Part shown: positions 25,812 to 37,408 of the stretch, one piece after another
How positions within the stretch are numbered: position 1 is the stretch's first letter
Layout of the letters: each line of letters starts with the position of its first letter
Source: Pseudomonadota bacterium
Lineage (GTDB): Bacteria > Pseudomonadota > Alphaproteobacteria > Rhizobiales > Beijerinckiaceae
Assembly: GCA_021813805.1 (NCBI GenBank)
Contig: JAKAJL010000007.1
Coordinates: 41,882-105,881 of the forward strand
DNA length: 64,000 nucleotides
Direction: 5' to 3'
Position numbers and translations under genes: made by a program
The notes under the pieces: generated by a model
What the model was told of the DNA's origin: nothing
What the model saw: only the letters and a program-made list of their open reading frames with translations
Database searches by the model: none

Positions 25812-27398
25812 TCAATGGCGGAAGTGCCGGTGGCCGGTCATCACCATCGCTAGGCCGGCTTCGTCGGCGGCTTTGATCACTTCGTCGTCGCGCATTGAGC
25901 CGCCGGGCTGGATGACCGCCGTCGCCCCTGCCTCCGCCGCAGCCAACAGGCCGTCGGCGAAGGGGAAGAAGGCGTCGGAGGCGACGACGGAGCCTTTCGC
26001 CCAGCTCTCCGCCGCTCCGGCGGCCTTGGCGGCTTCCGCCGCCTTCCACGCTGCGATGCGCGACGAATCGACGCGGCTCATTTGCCCAGCGCCGATTCCA
26101 ACCGTCGCGCCATTCTTCACATAGACGATGGCGTTGGACTTCACATGCTTGACGATGCGGAAGGCAAAGATGAGGTCCGCCAGCTCCTGCGGGGTCGGCG
26201 CGCGTTTCGTGACAACCTTGAGCGGCATGTCGTCGACCATGGCGTTGTCGCGGGACTGGAACAATAGGCCGCCGGAGACCGAGCGAACCGTCAGACCGGG
26301 CGCGCGTGGGTCCGGCAAACCGCCGGTCAGCAGCAGGCGCAGGTTCTTCTTCGCCGCGACCAAGGCGATGGCCGCCTCGTCGGCGTCAGGCGCGATGATC
26401 ACTTCGGTGAAGATCTTGACGATTTCGGAGGCGGCGTCTGCGTCGAGCCTGCTGTTGAGGGCGACGATGCCGCCGAACGCCGAAACCGGATCGCAGGCCT
26501 GAGCCCGGAGATAGGCCTCCTTCAGGCTGGCGCCTTCGGCGACGCCGCAAGGATTGGCGTGCTTGATGATGGCGACGGCGGCGGTGCGGGCGGGGTCGAA
26601 TTCGGCGACCAGCTCGAACGCCGCATCGGTGTCGTTGACATTGTTGTAGGAGAGCTGCTTGCCCTGGAGTTGGCGCGCCGTCGCCACGCCTGGCCGGGTC
26701 TCGCCGGTCAAATAGAATCCGGCGTGCTGGTGCGGGTTTTCGCCGTAGCGCATCGGCTCCGACAATTTGCCGCCGACGGCGCGATATTCCGGCGTCTCGA
26801 TCTCCAGGGCGCCAGCGAGCCAGTTGGAAATGGCCGCGTCATAAGCAGCCGTCCGCGCATAGGCCTTCTGCGCCAGTTTTTTGCGCAGGGCCAGGGTCGA
26901 GCCGCCGGAGGCGTCGATGGCGTCGAGGACCGCCCGGTAGTCGGAGCCGTCGACCACGACCGCGACGTCTTCGTGGTTTTTTGCCGCGGCGCGGATCATC
27001 GCCGGGCCGCCGATGTCGATATTCTCGATGGTTTCTTCCCATCCGGCCCGGCGGGCGATGGTCGCCTCGAAGGGATAGAGGTTGACGACGAGGAGATCGA
27101 TCGGCTCGATTCCGTGCGCGAGCATCGCGGCTTCATGTTCGGGGTTTTCGCGGATCGCGAGCAGGCCGCCATGCACCTTGGGGTGCAGGGTCTTGACCCG
27201 GCCATCCATCATTTCCGGAAAGCCGGTGACGTCGGAGACATCCGTCACCGCGATGCCGGCGTCCGCGATGGCCTTGCGCGTGCCGCCGGTGGAAATCAGG
27301 CTGACCCCACGCTGCTGCAGCGCGCGCGCGAGGTCGATCAAACCGGTCTTGTCGGATACGGAAAGCAGCGCGCGTTTGATGGGGCGGATGTCGGACAT
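25812..27398 (-). CDS. purH: Bifunctional purine biosynthesis protein PurH (AICAR transformylase / IMP cyclohydrolase)
   Basis: The 528-residue protein has the N-terminal IMP cyclohydrolase domain ([36 protein letters not shown]) and the C-terminal transformylase with [11 protein letters not shown], which holds the catalytic Lys–His pair. It catalyses the last two steps of IMP synthesis. The ATG at 27398 gives the standard family length; the open frame to 27632 is an upstream artefact. The order rsmB, heparinase-like, purH on one strand is common in Rhizobiales. A 197-bp gap upstream probably contains its promoter. Confidence 0.96.
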   Translation of the reverse strand: MSDIRPIKRALLSVSDKTGLIDLARALQQRGVSLISTGGTRKAIADAGIAVTDVSDVTGFPEMMDGRVKTLHPKVHGGLLAIRENPEHEAAMLAHGIEPIDLLVVNLYPFEATIARRAGWEETIENIDIGGPAMIRAAAKNHEDVAVVVDGSDYRAVLDAIDASGGSTLALRKKLAQKAYARTAAYDAAISNWLAGALEIETPEYRAVGGKLSEPMRYGENPHQHAGFYLTGETRPGVATARQLQGKQLSYNNVNDTDAAFELVAEFDPARTAAVAIIKHANPCGVAEGASLKEAYLRAQACDPVSAFGGIVALNSRLDADAASEIVKIFTEVIIAPDADEAAIALVAAKKNLRLLLTGGLPDPRAPGLTVRSVSGGLLFQSRDNAMVDDMPLKVVTKRAPTPQELADLIFAFRIVKHVKSNAIVYVKNGATVGIGAGQMSRVDSSRIAAWKAAEAAKAAGAAESWAKGSVVASDAFFPFADGLLAAAEAGATAVIQPGGSMRDDEVIKAADEAGLAMVMTGHRHFRH

Positions 27399-27595
27399 GA
27401 TCCTACTCGTTAAGCGGATGGACGTCGTTCCGGCCGCGAAAGCCGAACAAGCGAGCAATGTCGGGCGTCGTTTTCGCCCTCGATTGCGGCCGGAGAGACG
27501 CCGGTTGAAGCTTCGATCGCCGCGCCGCTTAGCACGATTCCGCGCCGGCGGAAATGCGCCGGGACGTCCGGGCCGAGGCAAATGGTGAAAAATCG

Positions 27596-29377
27596 TCAAG
27601 GCGTCGCGGCGCCGCCTTGCCGCGCAAAACACCAGTCGATCTCATCGATGTCGGCGGAGGCGCCATAGATGACAATCTGTTCGCAGGGCCGCGGGCCGTC
27701 GGGCGCGGCGAAAAATATGCTTTCCTCGATGACCAGGGGAAGGCCTCCGGCGTCGAAGGCCAGACTGGCCCCGCCAGGCGTTTCGAGCAGGATGGCGGTC
27801 CCTTCGGAGATCAGCGTCAGAGCGACAGAGGGGTGAATGTGGAAGCGGATCGCATAATTCACGTTGGCGGTGGAATCCGCTTTCACGGGGATCAGGCGGT
27901 CGCGCCCGCGCAGACGCTCGCCGCTGGCGTCGAGACGCCAGCGGCGCTCATGATAGAGCCCCCGGCGCAGGGCATAGCCGTCGTGCGACGCCACGACTTG
28001 CGCGCCTTGCACGACGTCTTCGCGAGCGACGGGAACATTTTGTGGCCCGGCGAGAATTTTGTCGGCGAGCCAGGCGGGCGCGCCGGTCTGATAGCCAAAC
28101 AGGCAGGACGCCTCGTCGTCGAGCGACAGCGTCGAATGCGCGGCGGTCGTGCGCGCGCTCAATCGAAGATCCGCTCGGCGCGGTCCCGGATTGCCGCAAT
28201 TGATTACGATTCGATCGGGGCCGAGCGAGAATTCGAACGAAAGGCATCCAGCATGGGCGACGCCGGAATGCAGCGGCGGCGGCGGCGGCCCGGCGTCGAT
28301 CAGGACCAGGGCGTCCCCTGCTTCAAGCCTCTGATATCCCGAATAGCGCGCATTGAAGATCGGCTTGCCGCGCGTTTCCTCATAGGACAGAGCGATGGCG
28401 ATCCGGTCGGGCGCGGTGACGCCCATGCCATTGAAAAGGGCCAGCGAGCCGTCGCCATGGCGGAACATGTGCAAGGCGGGCCATATCCGGTCGATCGCCC
28501 TGAGCAGGTCGGCGGGCGGCGCTTTTCCGCGCGCCGCGAAGGCTTGCCGTAACGGCAAAAGGTCGAACAGCAGGTCGAGCAGGGTCTGCGGATTCCTGCC
28601 GATGACGCCGCCATCGGCAAGAATTTGGCGAGTGAGCTGGTCGTTGAGGGCTTTGACCGCCTTTTTCAGCAGGAACCCTCCGCGCTGAGCGCTAAGCGCG
28701 AAAGTCGTCATCGCGATCGCCGCGCTCATGCGCGCCTCGCCGGGCCAGGCCGTGTCGACCCGACGCTGCAGGAGGAAATAGCCTTTGGTCAAGGCGCGAA
28801 TGAAGCGGCGGTAGAATTCATAATCGGCGCCCTCGAGCAGCATCGGCGACTGGCTGAGCCACGCCATGGTCCTCCGCGCCGTCACCTCGACGTCCCAGGC
28901 GAGGCTTCGGGTCGGCCCGGGCTGCCGCGCCAGAAATTCCTTGACCAGCGAGCGAGCGTTGGCGCGGGCGAGGGCTGAATCGGCGGCGCGCATATGTCTG
29001 AGCCAGCCAAAGCCACAGAGGGCCTTGGCCCATTCGAGGGAGGGCGGCGGCAGGCCGAAGGGCGACGCGCCGTGGGCGTTCACGATCTTGCCGCCGAAAG
29101 CGTAATAGCCGCCGTAGATGTCCTCGGCGACAGTGGGATCGCCGGTGCGAATGTCCGTAGGCGCGATCAGCAGTTTTTCCGGGAGGCGGAAACGCCATTC
29201 GGTGAAAATGAAATATGGCCAATGAGCCGCGGCGCGCATTCTTTCCCAGGCTCGGGCGGCGACGAGACGAGCGAGCCGCGGGCGTTCGGCGAGGGGCAAG
29301 GCGCGCGATCTCGTCAAGGGCGATCCACGTTGCGAAAGCGGCAGGTCAAGAGTTGCGGCCCGGCGCGGCCCGTACAT
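27596..29377 (-). CDS. Heparinase II/III-like protein (COG5360)
   Basis: The N-terminal ~300 residues form an (α/α)-type toroid like alginate or heparin lyases, and the C-terminal half has the heparinase II/III β-sandwich ([38 protein letters not shown]). At 593 residues it is the COG5360 type, widely conserved in alphaproteobacteria beside rsmB and purH. No signal peptide is apparent. The polysaccharide substrate is unknown, and neighbouring genes give no clue, as rsmB and purH are housekeeping. Confidence 0.85.
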   Translation of the reverse strand: MYGPRRAATLDLPLSQRGSPLTRSRALPLAERPRLARLVAARAWERMRAAAHWPYFIFTEWRFRLPEKLLIAPTDIRTGDPTVAEDIYGGYYAFGGKIVNAHGASPFGLPPPSLEWAKALCGFGWLRHMRAADSALARANARSLVKEFLARQPGPTRSLAWDVEVTARRTMAWLSQSPMLLEGADYEFYRRFIRALTKGYFLLQRRVDTAWPGEARMSAAIAMTTFALSAQRGGFLLKKAVKALNDQLTRQILADGGVIGRNPQTLLDLLFDLLPLRQAFAARGKAPPADLLRAIDRIWPALHMFRHGDGSLALFNGMGVTAPDRIAIALSYEETRGKPIFNARYSGYQRLEAGDALVLIDAGPPPPPLHSGVAHAGCLSFEFSLGPDRIVINCGNPGPRRADLRLSARTTAAHSTLSLDDEASCLFGYQTGAPAWLADKILAGPQNVPVAREDVVQGAQVVASHDGYALRRGLYHERRWRLDASGERLRGRDRLIPVKADSTANVNYAIRFHIHPSVALTLISEGTAILLETPGGASLAFDAGGLPLVIEESIFFAAPDGPRPCEQIVIYGASADIDEIDWCFARQGGAATP

Positions 29378-29412
29378 GCGCTCGACCTTGGAGGAACATG
29401 GTTAACGATCGG

Positions 29413-30819
29413 CTAACCGAGACGGGTCACACGCGCGATGAAAAAACCGTCGAGGCCGCGCTGACGGGGGTCGTCATGAGGGAAAAAATCAGGGAAGAGC
29501 CGCAATTCGCCATCCCTTGTGGCGGCCTCGGGCGGAAGACCAAAAGCCGAGGGATCGATCGGATCTCGCGCGACGTCGGGATTGCGCCGGAGCAGGGCCG
29601 CGATTTGCGCTTCGCCTTCCTCGGGCTCCAATGAACAGACGCAATAAACCAGCGCCGCGCCCGGCTTGAGCAAAGTGACGGCGTGATCGAGCATTTTGGC
29701 CTGGATCGCGGCGAGCGCCGCAAGGTCGCCGGGCTTCTTGGTCCAGAGCACGTCCGGACTGCGCCGCGCCGTTCCGGTCGCCGAACAGGGCGCGTCGAGC
29801 AGGATGGCGTCGAACGGCTCCGATTTATAGGTGGCGGCGTCGCCGACCGAAATGGCGGCTTCAAGCTTGAGACGGGCAAGATTGGCGGAAAGCGTCTTGA
29901 GTCTTTCGGCCGAGCGGTCGAGCGCGATCGCCCGCGCGCCGGCCACCGCAAGCTGCGCGGTCTTGCCGCCCGGCGCGGCGCACAGATCGAGCACGCGCTG
30001 GCCCGGCCCGACCGCGAGAATGCGCGCCGGAAGGGCCGCGGCCGCGTCCTGCACCCACCATGCGCCTTCGTCATAGCCGGTCAAAGAGGGAATGGGCGCG
30101 TGGCTGGCGAGACGGATCGAACCGGACGGCAACAGCCTCCCGCCGAGCTTTTCCGCCCATTCGACGGCGTCGGCCTTGACGGTCAGATCGAGCGTCGGCT
30201 CGTCGCGTATCGCGGCGGCGATGGCGTGGGCGCGTTCCTCGCCGTAAATCCTGCGCCAGCGGGCGGCGAGCCAATGCGGCGTGTCGTCGTCGAGAGGATC
30301 CGACTGCCGCAAAAATTCGTCGCGGCGGCGAATGAGGTTGCGCAGGACGCCATTGACCAGATTGGCGAAAGGGGCGCTCTTCGCTTCGAGCCGAGCCGCG
30401 CGCACCGCGAGATCGACGGCGGCGTGGTCCGGCGTGTCGAGAAAGAGCAATTGCGCGGCGCCGCAGATCAGAATCCATTCCAGCATTCCGCAATTGCGCG
30501 GCAGGCCTTTCTCGACAAGTTGGCTGAGCGCAAGGCGGATCGTGCCAAGTCTGCGCAAGGCGACGGTCACGATGGAGCGGGCGAAGGCGCGGTCTCGGTC
30601 GTCAAGCCCGCCGAGCCGTCTCGGGGCGGCGTCGGGCGCGAATTTTTCATCCAGCGTGTGTCCGCCCTGGACGATGTCGCTGATGATTGCGGCGGCGGCG
30701 ACCCGAACGGCTAGACCCGGATGGGAGAGCGCTTCCGCCTGGGCCTGCTCGGGACGACGTTTCGCCGACGGCCGGTCCTTTCCGGGGCGGCCGAAGGTTT
30801 TGCCGAAATTATTGCTCAT
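29413..30819 (-). CDS. rsmB: 16S rRNA (cytosine-967-C5)-methyltransferase
   Basis: The 468-residue protein has an N-terminal NusB-like RNA-binding domain and a C-terminal RsmB/RsmF methyltransferase domain with the SAM motif VLDLCAAPGGKTAQLA, the catalytic motif LLDAPCSATGTARRSPD and the second cysteine in YCVCSLEPEEGE. It methylates C967 of 16S rRNA. The heparinase-like gene follows 35 bp downstream on the same strand, suggesting one transcript. It is divergent from the DUF1674 gene. Confidence 0.94.
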   Translation of the reverse strand: MSNNFGKTFGRPGKDRPSAKRRPEQAQAEALSHPGLAVRVAAAAIISDIVQGGHTLDEKFAPDAAPRRLGGLDDRDRAFARSIVTVALRRLGTIRLALSQLVEKGLPRNCGMLEWILICGAAQLLFLDTPDHAAVDLAVRAARLEAKSAPFANLVNGVLRNLIRRRDEFLRQSDPLDDDTPHWLAARWRRIYGEERAHAIAAAIRDEPTLDLTVKADAVEWAEKLGGRLLPSGSIRLASHAPIPSLTGYDEGAWWVQDAAAALPARILAVGPGQRVLDLCAAPGGKTAQLAVAGARAIALDRSAERLKTLSANLARLKLEAAISVGDAATYKSEPFDAILLDAPCSATGTARRSPDVLWTKKPGDLAALAAIQAKMLDHAVTLLKPGAALVYCVCSLEPEEGEAQIAALLRRNPDVARDPIDPSAFGLPPEAATRDGELRLFPDFFPHDDPRQRGLDGFFIARVTRLG

Positions 30820-30949
30820 TCGCCCCGTGACCAGATCGGTGTTGCAAGAAGGCGGGTTTCAACTAAAAGAATCGGCCTGAAGCAATTTTTATCACAGCAG
30901 CGCGACCATAGAAACGTGCGTCGCCGCGCCTGAAGGTTGGAAACTGGCC

Positions 30950-31162
30950 ATGTCCGAAGGCAAAAATCGCGCGGCAGAGACCAGTCCCGCCGAAGGAAAG
31001 AAAAAGCTCTCACCCGAAGCGCAACGCGCCCTGGCGGAGGCCGAGGAGCGGCGCCAACAAGCGAACGCGCCCGTTCTGCCGCCGGAGGTCAATGGACCGA
31101 AAGGCCCCGAACCGATCCGCTACGGCGATTGGGAGCGCAAGGGCATTGCCAGCGATTTCTAA
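30950..31162 (+). CDS. DUF1674 protein, SdhAF4-like succinate dehydrogenase assembly factor
   Basis: This 70-residue protein ends in the family signature GPKGPEPIRYGDWERKGIASDF (given here in part: RYGDWERKGIASDF). The DUF1674 family includes eukaryotic SDHAF4/Sdh8, which binds flavinylated SdhA before the complex is assembled. Bacterial members are uncharacterised and no sdh genes are in this window. The first half is Lys/Glu-rich and probably disordered. gluQ starts 4 bp after the stop, so the two are likely co-transcribed. Confidence 0.85.
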   Translation: MSEGKNRAAETSPAEGKKKLSPEAQRALAEAEERRQQANAPVLPPEVNGPKGPEPIRYGDWERKGIASDF

Positions 31163-31165
31163 TCC

Positions 31166-32059
31166 ATGACGGAGCCAATCGGGGAAACCGCGCGCGTTTT
31201 TCGATTTGCGCCGTCGCCGAACGGCTTTCTACATCTGGGCCACGCTTTTTCAGCTCTGTTCAATCGCAAATTGGCGCGCGCTTGCGGCGGAACCCTGCTC
31301 TTGCGCATTGAGGACATCGACCCCGTTCGGACGCGCCGGATTTACGAAGCCGCCTTGATCGAAGATCTCGACTGGCTCGGTTTGATCTGGTCGGGGACGC
31401 CGCGCCGCCAATCGGAGCATATGGCGGATTATCGCGGGGCTTTGGAAGGTCTGGCGCGTCGGGGCCTCGTTTACCCCTGTTTCTGCTCCAGGGGGGACAT
31501 TGCGAAAAACTGCGGGGGAGGCCAGGATTGGCCGCGCGACCCCGACGGCGCCTTTCTTTATCCGGGGACCTGCCGCGAATTGACCTCCGCGCAACAAAAG
31601 ACCCGCATCGAGGCCGGAGCGCGAGCATCATGGCGTCTCGACATGGCGAAGGCTCTGGGCGAAATCGGCGGGCCCTTGTCCTATCGCGAATTCCATGAAG
31701 GCGACGCTGCCCGAATCGTCACGGCCGAACCTTCCGCCTGGGGCGACGCCTTGATCGGGCGCCGCGACGCGCCGGCCTCCTATCACCTCGCCTGCGTCCT
31801 GGACGACCACGCCCAAGGCGTCACTGATGTGGTTCGCGGCGCCGATCTCGAGCCCGCGACCGGACTGCATCGTCTGCTGCAGGCGCTGTTCGGGCTGGGC
31901 GCGCCGTCCTATCATCACCATCGCCTGGTGCTCGACGACGAGGGACGAAAATTGTCCAAGAGCAAATCGTCGCCCAGCCTGCGCGATTTGCGCAGGCAAG
32001 GCCGTTCGGCGGCGGATCTTCGCGCGGAATTATCGCGCCGGATGCAGGTGGAGCTTTAA
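31166..32059 (+). CDS. gluQ: Glutamyl-Q tRNA(Asp) synthetase
   Basis: At 297 residues this is a truncated glutamyl-tRNA synthetase with only the catalytic core: RFAPSPNGFLHLGHAFSAL with the HIGH-type motif, LLRIEDIDPVR, the zinc-binding CFCSRG, and the KMSKS equivalent KLSKSK. It lacks an anticodon-binding domain, which identifies GluQRS, the enzyme that glutamylates queuosine in the tRNA(Asp) anticodon. It is convergent with the L,D-transpeptidase gene, 22 bp between stops. Confidence 0.92.
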   Translation: MTEPIGETARVFRFAPSPNGFLHLGHAFSALFNRKLARACGGTLLLRIEDIDPVRTRRIYEAALIEDLDWLGLIWSGTPRRQSEHMADYRGALEGLARRGLVYPCFCSRGDIAKNCGGGQDWPRDPDGAFLYPGTCRELTSAQQKTRIEAGARASWRLDMAKALGEIGGPLSYREFHEGDAARIVTAEPSAWGDALIGRRDAPASYHLACVLDDHAQGVTDVVRGADLEPATGLHRLLQALFGLGAPSYHHHRLVLDDEGRKLSKSKSSPSLRDLRRQGRSAADLRAELSRRMQVEL

Positions 32060-32081
32060 TCGCGGCGAAAAATGCGGTCCA

Positions 32082-32615
32082 TCAGGGCCGCATCACGACC
32101 GGGGTGCCGACTCCGACGCGATCATAGAGGTCCGCGACATCCTCATTCAGCATGCGGATGCAGCCATAGGAAGCGCGGGTTCCGATTGAGGAACGCATAT
32201 GCCGGTTGGTGCCGTGGATCGCGATCTGGTCGCGATCCAGCGTCATGGCCGCCACGCCCATCGGATTGCGCGGCGAACCGCCGGGAATGAAATTGGGCAG
32301 GTTCGGATGGTCGTGTTTGACGACGGCCGGCGGCGACCAGTCGGGATGGGAATATTTGCCCGCGATATGGGTCGATCCGAGCCATTCCTTGCCGGGTTTC
32401 GCGACCGCGACGGGATATTCGATCGCGCGGCCGTCATCCAGGACATAAAAGAGTCGGCGCTGGCTCATGCTGATGACGATGGTTCCGGCCCCATATGACG
32501 AATGGAAGGCGACGACTCGGGTATGGGCGCTGGCGGCGCCGGGCATGGAAAATCCGAAAAGCGCGGCGTTCAATAAAACAACCGCCCGCAGGCTCTTGAA
32601 AGCGAGCATTTTCAT
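32082..32615 (-). CDS. L,D-transpeptidase (YkuD domain)
   Basis: The 177-residue exported protein has a signal peptide ending near GAASA and a YkuD domain with the conserved IHGTNR and catalytic SYGCIRM (His and Cys of the active site). These enzymes make 3-3 peptidoglycan cross-links or attach outer-membrane anchors to murein. It is a minimal enzyme, the type found in many copies in Rhizobiales. It has its own unit: about 190 bp separate it from acs upstream, with a terminator between. Confidence 0.9.
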   Translation of the reverse strand: MKMLAFKSLRAVVLLNAALFGFSMPGAASAHTRVVAFHSSYGAGTIVISMSQRRLFYVLDDGRAIEYPVAVAKPGKEWLGSTHIAGKYSHPDWSPPAVVKHDHPNLPNFIPGGSPRNPMGVAAMTLDRDQIAIHGTNRHMRSSIGTRASYGCIRMLNEDVADLYDRVGVGTPVVMRP

Positions 32616-32752
32616 TCTCCGACAGGAAAGATCGTCCGACCCGACGATTCTTGGCAGGCTGCCGTCAAATGGCCGTTAAAACTAGGACGCCGGCGCCACA
32701 CTCCATCGGAATATCGCCATTTTGGTAAAATTTCTCGAAAATTCAAAAAATT

Positions 32753-32780
32753 GGAGCCGGACGACATGTCGTCCGGCTCC
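32753..32780 (-). terminator. Rho-independent terminator of acs
   Basis: A perfect 28-bp palindrome centred on ACATGT, with arms GGAGCCGGACGA / TCGTCCGGCTCC, lies 23 bp past the acs stop. In the acs (minus) direction it is followed by CAATTTTTTG, the expected T-rich tail. Confidence 0.88.
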
Positions 32781-32803
32781 GTTGGAATTCGGGGTGGATG
32801 AAT

Positions 32804-34741
<1,938 letters not shown>

Positions 34742-34807
34742 CGATTTCCTCCCAAAGAAAACGGCCGCCGCCGCTTGGGTGCGACGCGCGCCAGTCAATC
34801 GGCGCGC

Positions 34808-34837
34808 ATTATGGACCAACGGCAAGAACGCCGACAA
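34808..34837 (-). promoter_or_regulatory. Possible sigma-70 promoter of acs
   Basis: On the minus strand TTGTCG (34837–34832) and CATAAT (34813–34808) are separated by 18 bases. The match is 4/6 and 5/6 to consensus, and transcription would begin about 60 bases before the acs ATG. Confidence 0.4.
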
Positions 34838-34908
34838 GCGGGTCCCTTGTCACACTTTGGTCCTGCGACCTTGGGGCAAATGCGCTACGCGGCGCGCACG
34901 AACGGCGG

Positions 34909-35550
34909 TCAGCGGCAGGCCTTGCGGGCCTTTTCCAGCGCCTGGCCGAGACCGGTCAGGACATAGGTGTCAGTCGTCGTCTTCCCCTTGGCCGAGGTCG
35001 CTTTCACCGTCATTTTGGCGTGTCTTTTCATCGCCTCGATCAACCGGCTCTCCTCGGCGGGGTTTTTCACCCAGGCGTCGGAGCCCTTGGCGATCAGGCT
35101 GAAGGACGACGAGCCGATCTCCGCCGTGGCCTCGCTGCCGTCCTTCATTGGAAAGCCCATGATGAACGAGATTTCGCTTTTGACATTTTCCGCCGGGCGG
35201 GTCGAAATGAAAATATAGGCGGGGTCGCGCTTCAGCGAGGACGGCTCGCGGGTCTTGGGCTGGGCAAGAGCATAGCAGGTCTTGGCCTTGCCCTGGGTCG
35301 CATAGGCGCCCCATTCGCCGAAGGTTCCCAGTTGCGCGGCTTTGCCTTGATCGGCGCCTTTGGCCGATTTGGCGTCCTTTTCCTTTCCCTTGGTCTTTTT
35401 GGCGTCTTTTCCCGACTTGGTGTTTTCGTTCTTGGCGTGGCTGGCCTTTTCCTTGGCCAGAGCGGCGTGGCCGGGCGCGAGAGCGAAAACGAAGGCCACG
35501 GCGGCGCCGGCAACGAGGAGCCGCGCGCGGAAGGAAGCGGAAGCGATCAT
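34909..35550 (-). CDS. Exported IalB-like (invasion-associated locus B family) protein
   Basis: This 213-residue protein has a signal peptide (RLLVAGAAVAFVFALAPGHAALA), a Lys-rich linker and an IalB-like domain with FGEWGAYATQGKAKTCYAL near the start and a C-terminal cysteine (KARKACR) that could pair with it. The family is widespread in Rhizobiales, including free-living species, and its biochemical role is not known; the name comes from Bartonella. It stands alone between acs and a divergent quinone reductase gene. Confidence 0.8.
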   Translation of the reverse strand: MIASASFRARLLVAGAAVAFVFALAPGHAALAKEKASHAKNENTKSGKDAKKTKGKEKDAKSAKGADQGKAAQLGTFGEWGAYATQGKAKTCYALAQPKTREPSSLKRDPAYIFISTRPAENVKSEISFIMGFPMKDGSEATAEIGSSSFSLIAKGSDAWVKNPAEESRLIEAMKRHAKMTVKATSAKGKTTTDTYVLTGLGQALEKARKACR

Positions 35551-35723
35551 GAAGCGACCATTGGCTTAAGGTGGAGGGAGCGAATCAGCCGAACGGATCA
35601 TAGCGCCATTTCCGGCGAGCTGGAAAATCTGCGAAGACGACGCTTAAGCGGCGAAACAGGCAAAAATCCGGCTTCCGTGATGCGCGGCAGGCGGAAAGCT
35701 GCCTCGACTAGGGAAGAATTGCA

Positions 35724-36701
35724 ATGATCGCAGCGCTTTGTGAACAATATGGTCCGCCGGAAACCCTCGTCCTGCGCGAATTGCCCGATCCAGTTCCTGG
35801 GCCGGGCGAGATCCTGGTCGAACCCTCCCGGGTGGCGCTGAATTTTTTCGACACGCTGATCATCGAGAACAAATACCAGGTCAAGCCGGCCCTGCCCTTC
35901 TCGCCAGGCGGCGAATTCTGTGGAAAGGTCGTCGGCTTGGGCGAGGGCGCCGAAGGCGTGTTCATCGGCCAGCGCGTCGCCGGCTATTGCTCCTACGGCG
36001 CGGCGCGCTCGCGCCTCGCGCTGCCGGCGTCGAGCCTCACCCCCGTCCCCGAGGCGCTGAGCGACGAACGGGCTGCCGGGCTTTTCATCACCTATGGGAC
36101 GACCATGCACGCTTTGGTCCAGCGGGCCGATCTGCGTCCGGGGGAGATCCTTGCCGTTCTGGGCGCCTCCGGCGGCGTCGGCTTGGCGGCGGTCGAGATC
36201 GGCGCCGCGCTCGGCGCCCATGTCATCGCCTGCGCCTCGTCGGCGGAAAAACTCGACTTCGCCCGTCGCCACGGCGCTCATGAGGGCCTGGATTATTTGC
36301 AGGACGATCTCAAGGAAGGCTTGAAACTTCGCTCCGGCGGAAACGGCGTCGATTGCGTCTATGACTCCATCGGCGGCGCCTATAGCGAGGCGGCGCTGCG
36401 CGCCATGGCGTGGAAGGGACGTTTCCTGGTCGTTGGCTTCGCCTCTGGCGAAATCCCGAAAATCCCCCTGAACCTCACCTTGTTGAAAGGCTGCGCCATT
36501 CTCGGCGTGTTCTGGGGCGAATTCGTCAAGCGCGAGCCCGAGGCGCATCGCCAGAACATGGCGCGAATCTTCGATTGGGCCGCCAAGGGGATCCTATCGG
36601 CCCATGTCGATGAAGTGATCCCGCTCCATGACATCGCCAAGGCCTTGAACCTGCTCAAGGAGCGCAAGGCGCGCGGAAAAATCCTCCTTTCGATTCCCTG
36701 A
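35724..36701 (+). CDS. NADPH:quinone oxidoreductase, zinc-independent MDR family
   Basis: The 325-residue medium-chain dehydrogenase/reductase has the nucleotide-binding motif LGASGGVGLAAVEIG and the quinone-reductase-type GGEFCGKVVGLGEG, but lacks the cysteine and histidine ligands of zinc alcohol dehydrogenases. Members reduce quinones or α,β-unsaturated carbonyls with NADPH. The ATG at 35724 follows GGAAGAATTGCA. Substrate is not predictable. It precedes lemA by about 90 bp on the same strand. Confidence 0.88.
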   Translation: MIAALCEQYGPPETLVLRELPDPVPGPGEILVEPSRVALNFFDTLIIENKYQVKPALPFSPGGEFCGKVVGLGEGAEGVFIGQRVAGYCSYGAARSRLALPASSLTPVPEALSDERAAGLFITYGTTMHALVQRADLRPGEILAVLGASGGVGLAAVEIGAALGAHVIACASSAEKLDFARRHGAHEGLDYLQDDLKEGLKLRSGGNGVDCVYDSIGGAYSEAALRAMAWKGRFLVVGFASGEIPKIPLNLTLLKGCAILGVFWGEFVKREPEAHRQNMARIFDWAAKGILSAHVDEVIPLHDIAKALNLLKERKARGKILLSIP

Positions 36702-36794
36702 ACAGCCGTGTTTGCGCTGGCCTGGCCGCCAAAGCCCGCCTAAATTGACGTGCTTTCGGCGCGCCCCGCGTCTTTATTTCGGGAAAGAATCGCC

Positions 36795-37391
36795 ATGTCC
36801 TTTTCATCGCGTCTGCGCAATATCGTCGCTGTCGCTCTGGTCGGGCTGGGCCTGTCGGCTTGCGGTTACAACATCATTCCCACCGCCGAGGAGACCGCCA
36901 AGGCGCGCTGGGCCGACGTGCAGAACAATTACCAGCGCCGCGCCGATCTGATCCCCAATCTGGTGGCGACCGTGCAGGGCTACGCCAAGCAGGAAAAGGA
37001 CGTGCTGACGGCGGTGGTCGAGGCCCGCGCCAAGGCGACGCGGGTGCAGATCGACGCCTCCCAGCTCACCGATCCCGACAAGCTCAAACAATTCCAGGAC
37101 GCCCAGAATCAGCTCTCGGGAGCGCTCGGCCGGCTGCTGGCGATCAGCGAGAACTATCCCGATCTGAAATCGAACCAGAATTTTCTGGCGCTGCAGTCGC
37201 AGCTCGAAGGCACGGAGAACCGGATCGCGGTGGCCCGGCGCGATTATATCGCCGCCGTGCGCGACTATAATCTGACGTTGGAGACCTTCCCGTCCATGCT
37301 GTGGGCGATGACCGTGTTCCGCAACAAGAAGCCGATGGCGACATTCACCGCGACCGACGACGCGCAGAAGCCGCCGCAGGTGAAGTTCTGA
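36795..37391 (+). CDS. lemA: LemA-family protein
   Basis: This 198-residue protein has a signal with a lipobox (VGLGLSAC) and a helical LemA domain (RRADLIPNLVATVQGYAKQEKDVL). LemA proteins are of unknown function and are usually encoded next to TPM-domain proteins, as here: the next gene starts 18 bp after the stop. The lipobox suggests anchoring to a membrane. The start at 36795 gives the complete signal peptide; the longer frame to 36750 adds nothing plausible. Confidence 0.9.
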   Translation: MSFSSRLRNIVAVALVGLGLSACGYNIIPTAEETAKARWADVQNNYQRRADLIPNLVATVQGYAKQEKDVLTAVVEARAKATRVQIDASQLTDPDKLKQFQDAQNQLSGALGRLLAISENYPDLKSNQNFLALQSQLEGTENRIAVARRDYIAAVRDYNLTLETFPSMLWAMTVFRNKKPMATFTATDDAQKPPQVKF

Positions 37392-37408
37392 CCGGTTTCG
37401 GGGCGCTC

